DNA of 64,000 bases from Ignelater luminosus (taxonomy: Eukaryota > Arthropoda > Insecta > Coleoptera > Elateridae), in assembly GCA_011009095.1 (NCBI GenBank), contig VTPC01091068.1:62001-126000 (forward strand), read 5' to 3'. The position numbers were made by a program, and so were the translations under genes. Positions 23,174 through 34,162 of the stretch are shown here, one piece after another; the first letter of the stretch is position 1, and each line of letters starts with the position of its first letter. A model generated the notes under the pieces. That model had not been told where the DNA came from. It saw nothing but the letters and a program-made list of their open reading frames with translations, and did no database searches.

Positions 23174-23882
23174 GAGGGTGTTTCATTAATAATTGGAAAT
23201 ATTTTAACTGTAGAATCCTGAGCTCAAAATATTAAGATTTAACCCAAATTACTTCGATAAAATGTGGCTCCTTACCGAGTTACAGGGTGTTTTATTTAAA
23301 AATTTAAAAACTATTCGTTTCAAGAAATTTTAATAAATAACATTATCTTTTGTTGCTTATAGAGATTAAAGTTTCATTTGCGTAATAAATGCAATTCTAT
23401 GACCCAAAAACACCGACATAATTAATAAACATTAAAATCAAATAACTGTGCCGCTTCATTTTTAACTTTAAATATCTCGAAAAATAATGACTATATCGCT
23501 ATGAATGAAGAGTATGTTATTTATATAGAAAGTATTGGAGAATCGAAAAATTGTGCTAAAATGGCAATTCCGCCAGTGGCGTAGAATTTGGGAATGGTCA
23601 ACCATTCACTTGCCCCTATCGTACGCCTCTGGTAGTAGCCAGAAACGATTATTTAACATAATTTAGTAGGGTGTACAGTATCTACACCTCCTGCCAAGTA
23701 TAACAAGGATACGTCAAATAGTTTTAAAGTACTGGGTACAAACAGTTTTTAAATTTGTAAATAAAACACCCTGTAACTCAGTAAGGAGCCACATTTTATC
23801 TATGTTATTTGGGTTAAATCTTAATATTTTGAGCTCAGGATTCTACAGTTAAAATATTTCCAATTATTAATGAAACACCCTG
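23174..23882. mobile_element. MITE with about 145-bp terminal inverted repeats
   Basis: The left arm (about 23174-23318) and right arm (about 23738-23882) are near-perfect reverse complements. They start (C/G)AGGGTGTTTCATTAATAA and end near ACAGGGTGTTTTATTTA. TATA flanks both ends (23170-23173 and 23883-23886), either a 4-base duplication or a TA duplication in a TA-rich site. The 709-bp core has no coding potential. The tip is a common motif in insect MITEs. Superfamily not assigned. Confidence 0.8.
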
Positions 23883-23886
23883 TATA

Positions 23887-24471
23887 GTGCGTTCAATTTT
23901 CGACACTACATGTATGCAGGGGATACATCTCATATGTGACTTTTGTTTAGATTTATCTAATTAACTAAAAATCAAAATTAAATAATGCAAGGTTAGATAA
24001 CAACTAGATATGATGAAATTCTTGTCAAAATGACACGCAATGTCTTCTAATAATTCTTGGATTTTCTGTTTCCCACAGCTATATATTATGTTCATGCAGC
24101 ATCATAAATTGGGCACACTGTTTAAGAAATATCAATGTTGACTAAGAAAAGGCATATATCAATGCTTCTATTTATTTACAACTTGCTGCTTAATACACTA
24201 GATGCAGCTCGCCTAATGTGTGGTAAATTCGCATTTAATTTACAACACTTTTTCTGTCATTATTTCATTGATTTCTTTTTGATTAGCAAAATATTCGTAC
24301 TAATTTCTTTAACAGGATGATTTTTCAGTATCAAAAGCTCTATAATTGCTCATCTGTCTATTTAATAAGTAGTGAACGACAAATACCATTTGAAATATTG
24401 TTTCATCAATATATTCAATTTGATGGACTTTTTCATTGGTCAAATAATTGATTTGTTATTAAAGATAAATA
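23887..24471. other. Intergenic, no feature recognised
   Basis: AT-rich spacer between two inverted-repeat elements. No coding evidence. Confidence 0.4.
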
Positions 24472-24785
24472 TACAATATTTTCAGTAACGAAATAGCGAC
24501 TAATGAGGATTTCAAAAACGACTTCAACAAAATGCTATACCTTCTAGATTTCACGTACTCGTATCCCACTTTTGTTTTTCTTATGGGCGCCATATTGGAT
24601 TTTTACATTTTTGAAATCGTCATAAAAAGAACTCTTCAACCATGTACAATATGACTATGTTTAAAGAAGAGAAAGTACAAGAAAATAAAAAATTCAGATT
24701 TAACCATGGTAGGCCTTGAGGTTTCCAAATAATAATTTGCAAACAAACTAATTCTAATTAGTATTAATGTAAATGTTCAAATAAA

Positions 24786-25560
24786 CCTCCATTCTGCCGT
24801 ATGCACCGATTCAAGACTGCTTTACAAGACTGTCTTAGCATCAACGGAGAATTCTGTTTACTGCTTCAATAACTGCCTGTGGTAAGACATCTACTGTTTT
24901 GTATTGTCGTGAATAAATTTGAGTCTTTAGATAACCCCATACAAAAAAATTAAGAGGCGTAATATCTGGTGACCTTGCAGGCCATCTTATTGGTCCCCGA
25001 TTCCCAATCCAATTCATTATTTAAAAAATTCGTAATTATTTGAGCTTTGTGTACAGGTACCCCATCTTGCTAAAAAATCGTGTTTTGAAGGGTTGCAAGG
25101 GGAAGCTCCATGAGACGATCTGCTACATTTGATTGTAAAAAGTGAAGGTATCTTTCACAGAATTAAGGTTTTCATTGAAGAAGAACGGTCTAACGATGTG
25201 ACTACCAATTATACCTGTCCATACATTAAATCCTCATCTAATATGCTGTCTCATTCAGCAAACCAATTGTGGATTTGTATCTGACCAGAAAACGGTATTT
25301 TTCCGATTAAATAAACCGCAATTCGTAAATCGACTTTTGTCTGACCGTAACACTTTCATAAAAAAGTTCTGGATCAGACTTTGACTTCTTATGTATCACT
25401 GACAAAATTCTAGCCTTCGCATTTCGTTGGCTTCTTGGAGGCCTTGGCAAGGACGTTCACGCTAGGGATGAAATATATAACGTTTTAAGATAACACCGGC
25501 TGCACTTTTAATTTCCCATAAAAAAGTACGTGGTTGTTCAACTACAGCTTGCAAAACCAT
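24786..25560 (-). pseudogene. Mariner-like (DUF4817-type) transposase relic
   Basis: Read on the minus strand, with stops and frame changes, the order of motifs is EMRRLEFC, then KSRFTNCGLFNRKN with FWSDTNPQ, then GFNVWTGIIGSHIVRPFFF, then NRGPIRWPARSPDITPLNFF and WGYLKTQIYSRQYKT. These correspond to the first catalytic segment, the core strand and the third catalytic segment (usual form W-P-P-R-S-P-D-L-T-P-L-D-F). The third catalytic Asp position reads Asn. Dead copy. It belongs to the same broad family as the relics at 1-722 and 46900-47143 and the intact copies at 40743 and 59949. Confidence 0.75.
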
Positions 25561-25582
25561 GTTTCCTTTGTTTGCATCTTTG

Positions 25583-26441
25583 TAGAGAATCCAATCCCGG
25601 GATCCCGTAAAATAGTCAATGTGGGATCCCGGAATTCGAGATTTCAGGACAAGTTTAGCAGTTCGGGATCCCGGAATTCTAAATCGAAATCCCGGAATTA
25701 TAATTTTTACTGAGAATTAATCAATCTTGTTTCATTTAACTAGAAAATTATTAGTCAGCCACCGAAATCCCAAAGGCTGTAAGAACAGTTCATAGACACG
25801 TGACTAACCACAACCCAAATAAAATAGGAAAGAATTAACATTAATAATTACTGCTCTTTCGAGGTTTTATTTAATAATACTATATGTTAGTATGAAAATT
25901 ATAAAAGGTTGAGAGTATGCAGAAATTAATGTTTTGAAATGTATATAGCTATATATAAACTGAGAGTATCTAGCAAACCTCTCTAAGTGTTATTAATTTT
26001 ATCTGTATAAAAAGAGAGCAAAAAACATGCTAATAGTAACGGAAAGGAATCAATTAGTGATTTAGAAGATACGGGCATCAATCAAATGATAACAATAATT
26101 GAAGGTGTAAACAGCAGTCTTTGATGTTTCATTGCTTTGCATATGTATGTCGCTTGCACTTTTATTATTGTTGTCACTGTAACTTGATACCCATAAAATT
26201 CTTTCATGTGTTTTTACAAAAATATTGCGTTTGTTAATACAAGTATATATATTGTTTATTAATTATATTTAATTTTACCCTTATATTTATATAAATAATA
26301 GAAGAAAAACACTTCGGGATCAATCCCGGGATCCCGGGATTGACGTTATTAGTTACAGGATTAATCCCGGGATCCCGAGAGTAGAAGATCAAGGTTCGAG
26401 ATCTCGGAACTGAATCCCGAACCCGAAATTTGGATTCCCTA
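25583..26441. mobile_element. Non-autonomous element with CCCGGGATCCCG arrays, hAT-like
   Basis: The ends match as short inverted repeats: TAGAGAATCCAA at left and, inverted, TAGGGAATCCAA at right. Near both ends the palindromic motif GGGATCCCGG recurs: three or more times at 25590-25700 and again at 26315-26415. Subterminal repeats of this kind fit hAT-like MITEs, but I could not confirm an 8-base target duplication. The central part is AT-rich without a protein. Confidence 0.55.
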
Positions 26442-27028
26442 GTCACAACAAAACTGACAATAACAATTATTTGATTGGTACAAATTGCAATTGTTTCATA
26501 AAAATATCAAAAAGAATTAAGCGTACTATGGTTAAATCTTAATCTTCTATTTTCTTGTACTTTCTCTTCTTTAAACATAGTAATATTGTATATGGTTGAA
26601 AAGCTCTTTTTATGGTGATTTCAAAAATGTGAAAATCCAATATGGCGCTCATAAGAAAAACAAAAGTTGGATACGAGTACATGAAATCTAGAAGGCCTAG
26701 CATTTTTTTGGAGTCATTTTTAAAATCGTCATTAGTCGCTATTTCGTTTTTGAAAGTATTGTACATATACATAAGTCAGGATTTTAAAAAATGCACTTTT
26801 TTGGTTTTCACCCTATACCTTTGAAACGGGGCAGATACTTGTCAATGTAACCATATATTATTCATTTTCTAATTTTTCCCCATTTAACCAACCTTGTATC
26901 TACTATCGTTTCCATCATCCCCAAATAGGTCATTTTAAAATGAACACACTGTATAAGCTATTTCATTGCAAATTGTCTAGATAATTAATTTTATTTTGCT
27001 TCTATGGCACATGTAGCGAGTTTTTGAC

Positions 27029-27580
27029 AGCATAGAAATTTGTATTTTAAGTCATGGAAATACCATCATAAATTTCTTTACAATTGTCCACTGATTTTGA
27101 TAACATACGTATAATATGCATATTTTAATGTAACATTGCATGTCTATTGCCTATATTACTGGATTTCTATGACATAGTTTAATGGATATACACTTTCTTA
27201 TTGGTATATCTGCCCACCCCTACTAGAGCTGGGTAAATGAATATTTGCATGTTTTTATCTACAAGACATTCATATATGTACAGGTAATTTTTGGTATGTG
27301 TGCTCATTCTATTGTTTATTGTTCAAATAATTTATTTTATTTTTCATATATGACATATAACAGGTTTTTGGTATAAATGCATAAGTGAGGGCTTAACGGC
27401 ATAAAAATACATATTTTAAACAATGCAAATAGTTATTTCTTTAAAAGTGTCCACCGATTTTTAAAGCATATGATACAGCATATATTAATGCAACATTGCG
27501 TATATTACTGAATTTTTATGGCATATTTTAGTGTATGTATGCAATTTTCTTAAGGCATATCTGCCCAGCTTTAATCATAA
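27029..27580 (+). repeat. Diverged direct repeat (two units of about 190-200 bp)
   Basis: Unit 1 is about 27029-27230 and unit 2 about 27398-27580, in the same orientation. Shared pieces include CATATTTTAA / ATATATTAATG, TAACATTGC / CAACATTGC, CCTATATTACTG(G/A)ATTT and GGTATATCTGCCCA / GGCATATCTGCCCA. Unit 1 ends near TAGGGGTGGGCAGATATACC (inverted), a form often seen at hAT-like ends. Origin unknown. Confidence 0.55.
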
Positions 27581-30500
27581 TCATGCATGACAATATATTG
27601 CAAGCTTTACGATCGTGTATTTTTTATGCCGCTTCCTTTGGTACTCCGGGTTACATGTAGCACGAACCCCTTTTTGTGGTTTATATTAATCCGCTATTTT
27701 TTTTATTTTCTTTAGTCTTTGTATAATAGAAATACAATTTAAAAGGTAAGACATTAATTAAAAATTAAATATTGTGTTGTAAAGATTGAAATGTAATAAT
27801 TATGCAGAGTAGACACTACCCCGTGCAACCGCCACTGTTAAAACTCTCTGTATCGTATTATTATACATGAGGTAGCTAGTTCTATACGCACGAAATGCTC
27901 TCACTGCAAATGCCTGCTCACATTTAGTTTAATTGTTTAGTCAAAAGGGAATATAATGTAGGAGCAATGTTTGAGATTTTAGGATCTGAAATGGGTTTCT
28001 CTGAAAGTTTTGCCTAAAGCAGTCGGTCACACCAGCATTCATGGCATTGAATCTTAAGTACCAAATTACAACAACTATTACGGATTGGGCGTTTGTCTTA
28101 AATATAGGTACCGAAAACATTAATTTTAAATTGAACTGCTATTCCTAATCTAAAACTAAAAGCAAAAAAGGAACAAAAATAAGTTTATGAAACTGAATGG
28201 TTACAATGTTTAAGACTGTACACATTCTTCCCAAGTGAAAAATGAAAAGTTTATACACCGATGCACAGTGGAATTGATTGTTGCAAAAGAAAACTAAAGA
28301 TCAAAATGTTGAATTCACAACAATAGTTGCTGTGCAAGAATAAGAATTTAGCTTCTACCTGCTGGAAATTGTAATAAAGTATTATTACAGTATTACTGTA
28401 GACTTGTGTAAAGCTCAAGTTTCCAAACAATTGTCAGAAAGGTATATTCTTTGCATTTATTAAATTAAATAATTTAATTAAAAGTTAATATTCAGTAGCA
28501 CCTTAGAAAGTTCCAGTGTAAGTTAACATCAAAGTTAATAGTTTGTAATAACTTATTTATCAATCTTAATATAAACAAAATACTTTTAATGAACGAGCAG
28601 ATTGACCTAGCAAAACCTCCATTGCTGCAAGTGTTGAATGAAAAATGAAGTTCATAATTTTTTGTTGAATTTTGGGTCAAGTTAGCAGGTTGCTATGACA
28701 ACTTATTTATTTATGCTTTTGAAAATGATATTGTAATATCAAAACGCATTAGGCTAATAGATTTGGGGTAGTGGTTTTATTATTATAATTTTATTAGTCG
28801 GTGGTTTGCAAGTATGATATCAAATTTATGTAAACAGTAACTATTTTATTTATTTATATATTTCGACTCAGAAAAGTTAACATATCTATAATTTTCATTT
28901 AGAGTATTAAAATACGATACAACAAGATATTTCTACAACAAATAAATACCAGATGTAATTTAATTTATAAAATTATTTTGATAATAAAGACAAACAAGCT
29001 CAAATAGAATTTAAAAAATGTTCATATCCATAGGCGGTACCTATATAGAAACCAGCAGTATAAATATTTGCCAATTATTAACTAGTTAGTTTTAATCCAA
29101 AAAACTATTTTCCATTCAGACACTGGTGCATATAATAAAAAAGAAATAGCATTTAAAATGTTTTAATAAAATCAAAATAGAAACCTGTTTAGAATCGCTG
29201 ATATTTTATCAACCAACCGATTTATATTCCATAACAAGTACCACATCAACAACCTTCTATGCTCTATACTACATGATTTAATTGTGTTAAACCTGTAGTC
29301 TGTGCTACCACTGCTTAGAGTTTGAGAAGTAATTTGCAGATATATTACATATACACAGCTGCCGTAAGTAAGAAAATTTATATAACGAAATATACTTAAA
29401 TAAGTAATACATGCTTACTGTGCTGTATTTAAAAACTGGTTTTTAAGTAAAGAAATATTTTAAGAATTACTTGGATATAATATTTGTTACATAAGAATAG
29501 AAAACAAACTTCCAGCCTCTGATAACTGCACTTTACATAAAAAACGATAAACAATACAGAGTACGTGATTCCTGTAGCGTTGAAATATTATTTTGTTTGT
29601 CTAAAAATTGTTACCACGGATATATGGATATGAGTAATTTCAACAATTGAAACTAATAATAGACAAACAGTTTTTTTTCTAGCGTTTCTGCTATTAAAGC
29701 AATTATTAATGCACATGTTACATATTATTAAACAGTGAATTGGGTACTGAATATAAAAAACCTGCCTCTTAGTCATCCAATTTCAGGTAAAATCTTTTCT
29801 GTTACCATGTTAAGTCTAATTCAATTAATAGAATTTTTTATTAGTACATAAGTTGCTTATCTTCAGAACCAAATTATTATGTAAACATCACTTAATAGAT
29901 AAGTTCCAAAATTGTCTAAAGTGGTCAAATAATTAAAGCACAGGTAAGATAAATAATTGAATATGCCATGAATTCGCGGCCTACTATTTACGAATCTAGT
30001 CGAATGATATATACCTAGTGACACCTTGTGACAATATTACAAGTTAACTTTCTAAAGAAATTAGAAGTAATACAGAATACTAACAACTAAACACGAATAA
30101 ATAAAGATCGTTACCGTTTCATGCTTCTTATCATAATTTTAATATTTTGGATTATAACAACAGTCATAACGTACCTCGTAAATATGAACCAATTCTGGCA
30201 CTAGATGAATGTGTAATGTTGATATTATAATACATATGTAAAGAAGATCATTAGTGAGACTTACTTATTGAAAGAAAATGCATTTTTGGGATTTGAAAGA
30301 ACTGAATATCTCCACCACTTATTCAATAATTATAAAACGAGCTTACCTTGCGTAGCAGTAACAAAAACTGCAAAAGTTTGTTTTATTATTATTCTCAAAA
30401 CCGGGTTTAAGCAGTGGGCTAGCAAAAATTTCATTTTGGTAACATCTTTTAGAAACCCTTAGCAGAACCGTTAATTAATTTATTTACAAGGTCGACAAGA

Positions 30501-31476
30501 ATTGCTTTTAATACAATTTTAAAAATGAAACGTGATATTCTTCCAATTTTGAAAGAACTAATTATTTTTAGATTTAGACATCTTAATTAGTGAAAATACT
30601 AGCAGTTATTACAAAAACCACTCTCAGTTTGTTTTTTTTTTTGTTTAATGTTTTGTTAATATACATTAGCCTTGTTCTATAAAATCTCTAGATATATTTT
30701 TTTACATTAATGCATTGCACTTTTAAATAATGACAGTTACAAATTCACAAGTCGTTTGATAAATATTTAAATCAGCCCAAATAGTGTAACAGTAAACACA
30801 CTTGCTACCAATAGATTGCGTGGTGTAAATGGCAGGCATGGGTTCACGCCTTTGATCGGGAAAAAATGTTTTGGATCTGGGAATGAATTAAAGAAGCCAT
30901 ATGATCACAGCAGTTAGCATTTAGCCTAATGCATTTTAGCTGAATGTGGAAAAGTAGCCCATAAGTACATAAATATGAAAGCAAATTAATGTCTTCCCCA
31001 TACAAATCAAAAAACTGTGCAGGCAAACTTCATTTTGATTTTTTGCCAACTTATTATACAGGGTATAGCTTGTACTACCAATGGTCAATTTTTGAGTTGC
31101 CCAAAAAAATAAATTAAAGTTATATTCTTATTAGAAATCCTTTTCCTTTTTGATAATAAAAACTCACCAAAACAAGTCATTCTTGATAATAGTTTATGCA
31201 CAAATTGCAAGTCTCGACCACTGGATAGATATAGGAGTTTTCTCCCAAAGTGCAAACCTCATTAAGTACGTACAATACTTTTATCTCTTTAGAAACAGCA
31301 TATTTAAAAAACTCTAAAATGTCTACTTATGAATCTGTTTTCCCATTTCAAAATACATTTATATATTTCTTATATTTTACAGCTAGATTTAGAACTATAA
31401 CAAACATTGGCTTGTCTAACCTATGACCACACATTCCTTATCTTGCTAATTGATAATAGATATATACTATTTACAG
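27581..31476. other. Intergenic region upstream of LRE-B
   Basis: No gene recognised in almost 4 kb of AT-rich DNA. An isolated terminus-like TATACAGGGTATAGC lies at about 31056. The segment presumably contains the LRE-B promoter and possibly a non-coding exon. It may also once have held the lost 3' exons of the duplicated AGXT, but no similarity was found. Confidence 0.4.
31471..31476 (+). promoter_or_regulatory. Probable 3' splice site abutting the LRE-B start codon
   Basis: TTACAG followed directly by ATGGC, after a pyrimidine-containing ACTATT stretch. Same arrangement as LRE-A at 20124-20129. Confidence 0.45.
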
Positions 31477-34059
31477 ATGGCACCCATTGTAGAACGCATT
31501 TCTGACAGTTGGGAATTAGGTGAAGGCCCACATTGGGATGTTGAAACGCAGACGTTATATTACGTTGACATTTTTGGAAAAACCATTCATAAATACACAC
31601 CTTCCACCAAGAAGCATGCAAAAGCTAACATAGGTATCTCTATTATTTTACTCTTCTACTCTCAGTGTTTTATCTCTTCTGATCGCATTTTCGAGCTTCT
31701 TAGTTACCTAATACATATAAATATTTATTTTCGAGTTTTTCATGTAATACAAGAAAAACTACCTAGCGATTTTCTAAAGTCGTTACATTTTTCATTTAGG
31801 AGAGCACGTTTCTCTTATCCTACCAGTAGAAGGAAAATCTGATCAATTTGTAATAAGTATAAAACGTGAAATATACTTAATCACTTGGGATGGAGTAAGC
31901 GAAACAGTTACCAAATTAAAAAAAATTGCTGAAGTTGATACTCCATTAGATGTGCAAGGAAATAGAATTAACGATGGAAAAACTGATCCAACAGGAAAGC
32001 TTTGGGCTGGTAAGTTGTATAAAATTATTATTTTTTTATTTTCTTTAAGTCTGTTTTTACTTTTTTTAGGAACTATGGGTAGTGAACCAGTAACAGGTAA
32101 GATTGATCCTTATAAGGGTACACTGTATAGTATCAACAAAAATGGAGAAGTCAAAAGCCATGTTTCGAATGTACACATTTCAAATGGTCTTGCCTGGAGT
32201 GCAGATTTAAAGAAGCTTTATTATATTGATTCTGGTGAACAGAGAATTGATCAGTTTGACTTTGATGTGGAAAATGAAGCAATCAGTACGTAAAAACTTA
32301 TAGAGAATGATTCTGTTAAAGGAAAGTTGTTACCGGTACTACAAAGGGTCTATGTTTTATTATAGAAATCACAGATTTAAAATCACAAAGACCAAATACG
32401 ATAGTATACATTGTTTTAGTTCAATTTAGGCAGTTACCAATATGACACTAAAATTATATCTTTTATGCAGTTTGTCAGCATTTAAGTGTTCTGTGGCACT
32501 TTTTAATATTATTTAGTTAATCTGAACAGAACTTGATCATTGAACTCTAGGGTAATCAAGTAAAACGTTATTAATGCTTACAATTCAAAAATGGGGCTAT
32601 GGAGGAATATGAATTGCCTGCCTAAATATTCATAATTTTCTAAAAGTCGCGTGACTCTTAATCTTGACCACAGTTAGAAGAAAAGCGGTCCATAGAATTG
32701 GGTTGTTGCAAAGAAAGGTCTTGGTTCGGTAAGATAAGATCTATAAAATATCACAGAACAAACAAATTTGGCTCGGAGATCTTTCATAAGATGGTGTTCG
32801 GGGTTCTTTAGAAAGAAAAATCTAAAGAGATCAAAATTAAAAACTGTAAATTTACATATGAAAGCAATTTGACCGCAGTAATTCATGTGCTAGAAAGAAG
32901 TCCCACATTAAATAGTCAAAAATAAATCTTTAGAACTCTTAGAATTGGCAAAGATTCTGGATTTAATACTTTGGAAGCTTATAGATTTCATGTCAATAAA
33001 ATGAGTGTACAACATCTGATACGGTATATTATCTTAACGTACCAAATCGACATTGTTTTGGCAATTCGGTCAACAATCATTTTAAAAAAATTAATCACAT
33101 CTGTAAAATCTAGAATTTGGAAAATATTGAAGGTAGATAATCAGGGTGGGTCTGGACTTAATGAATAAGTTTAGAATTTTGGTACTTAGACCCTTTTGCA
33201 TTTTCACTCCAACTTTCATTCAACACGATATAAACTGTTTACAAAAAGTATTGCATCAGCCCTCTTTTGCGATCTTAAAGTTAGATCAGTAAGTTTTCTA
33301 AAACAAGTTATCAAATTTTTTGAGCAGTAAAAGAGTTTGCTTTATCCATTAGTTTAAAGCATTATGTTGTTAAGGAATAATTAGCTAATACTACTCAAAT
33401 ATTTTAGCAAATCGCCAACCTTTGTTTACTTTAAAAAAACATAACATTGAGGGATTTCCTGACGGTCAAACAATTGATGCAGATGGAAATTTATGGGTTG
33501 CTATTTTCAATGGTTCCAGAGTTATTAAAATTGATTCTCGCAAACCTGAAACATTGCTTGACAGTATAGATCTTCCAGCTAAGGAGGTAAGTTGGATACC
33601 ACATACATTTTATTGCTGTACCCAAATGTTCTTTACTTAGACTTGAAAGATTATATTTATTCACGCTTTCAAAGTTCTTGCTAGTAATCCGTTGATTTTT
33701 ATTTTTTAATATTTAACATGAAAACTGTAGTGCAAATTCAGTTATTGAAAATAAACAACAAACAGCCTAAGAAACTAGAAAGCTGAATACATAAAAGTAG
33801 CTTAAAAGAACTGAAGCCTACTACATACTTAATCCTACAGAGAATATCTTTTATTAACAGCATTGAATTAATTAAATTATTAACACATTTACAGGTAACC
33901 TCTGTTGCTTTTGGAGGACCTAATTTAGATGAGCTTTATGTTACTACTGCAAGACTACCCAATTATGGAGAAAAGTTACTTCCACCTGTCCACGGAGCTG
34001 TATATAGAATTACGGGACTTGGTGCCAAAGGTCTTCCAGGAGTTCGAATTAAATTGTAA
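31477..34059 (+). CDS. Luciferin-regenerating enzyme / regucalcin-like protein (LRE-B, 308 aa)
   Basis: Paralogue of LRE-A with identical exon sizes: 31477-31633, 31800-32009, 32070-32285, 33408-33586, 33895-34059. All introns are GT-AG and in phase, giving 308 aa. It is an SMP30/gluconolactonase beta-propeller, expected to bind a divalent metal through Glu16 (LGEGPHWD), Asn161 (ISNGLAW) and Asp213 (FPDGQTID). It keeps Arg108 in NRINDGK, the position of the substrate-side Arg of human SMP30. Firefly relatives convert oxyluciferin to a benzothiazole nitrile; whether this protein does so cannot be told from sequence, and a sugar-lactonase or regucalcin-like role is equally possible. Intron 3 is 1,122 bp against 79 bp in LRE-A; the other introns are within about 150 bp. 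LRE-B looks like the more conserved copy. No signal peptide. Confidence 0.92.
32286..33407 (+). other. Expanded intron 3 of LRE-B
   Basis: 1,122 bp where LRE-A has 79 bp. The extra sequence contains degenerate coding-like stretches (for example around 32970-33165) that I could not assign to a family. It is probably an old insertion, but no terminal repeats or target duplication were found. Confidence 0.4.
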
Positions 34060-34156
34060 ATATGTAAGCTCATAATGATAACGAACATGGTGATTATATC
34101 TTAATTGTCATTGTAATAATTTTTTTTTATGAGATGTATATTGTGATTTTTATGCA

Positions 34157-34162
34157 AATAAA
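34157..34162 (+). terminator. Poly(A) signal of LRE-B (AATAAA)
   Basis: AATAAA 98 bases after the stop codon, on the coding strand, inside 3' sequence that still resembles the LRE-A 3' UTR. Confidence 0.6.

Larger units (their letters stand above)
24472..26768. mobile_element. Composite inverted-repeat element with a transposase relic and a nested insertion
   Basis: Two arms of about 240 bp (24472-24709 and 26529-26768) are clear reverse complements of each other with scattered mismatches. Shared landmarks are TTTGTTTTTCTTATG and CCTTCTAGATTTCA. Between them lie a minus-strand transposase relic (24786-25560) and a separate repeat with CCCGGGATCCCG motifs (25583-26441). Sequence to the right (to about 26955, ending ACACACTGTATA) may also belong to the same family, but it has no partner on the left, so the true outer ends are uncertain. 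Confidence 0.6.

Noticed and set aside
24107..26957. Larger element bounded by ACACTGT-type ends
   Set aside because: The left GGGCACACTGTTTAAG is in the same orientation as the right ACACACTGTATAAG, so these cannot be terminal inverted repeats.
31634..31842. Read-through of LRE-B exon 1 into intron 1 as a 130-aa protein
   Set aside because: The donor GT at 31634 and the acceptor before 31800 restore the conserved SMP30 reading. The read-through part has no homology.
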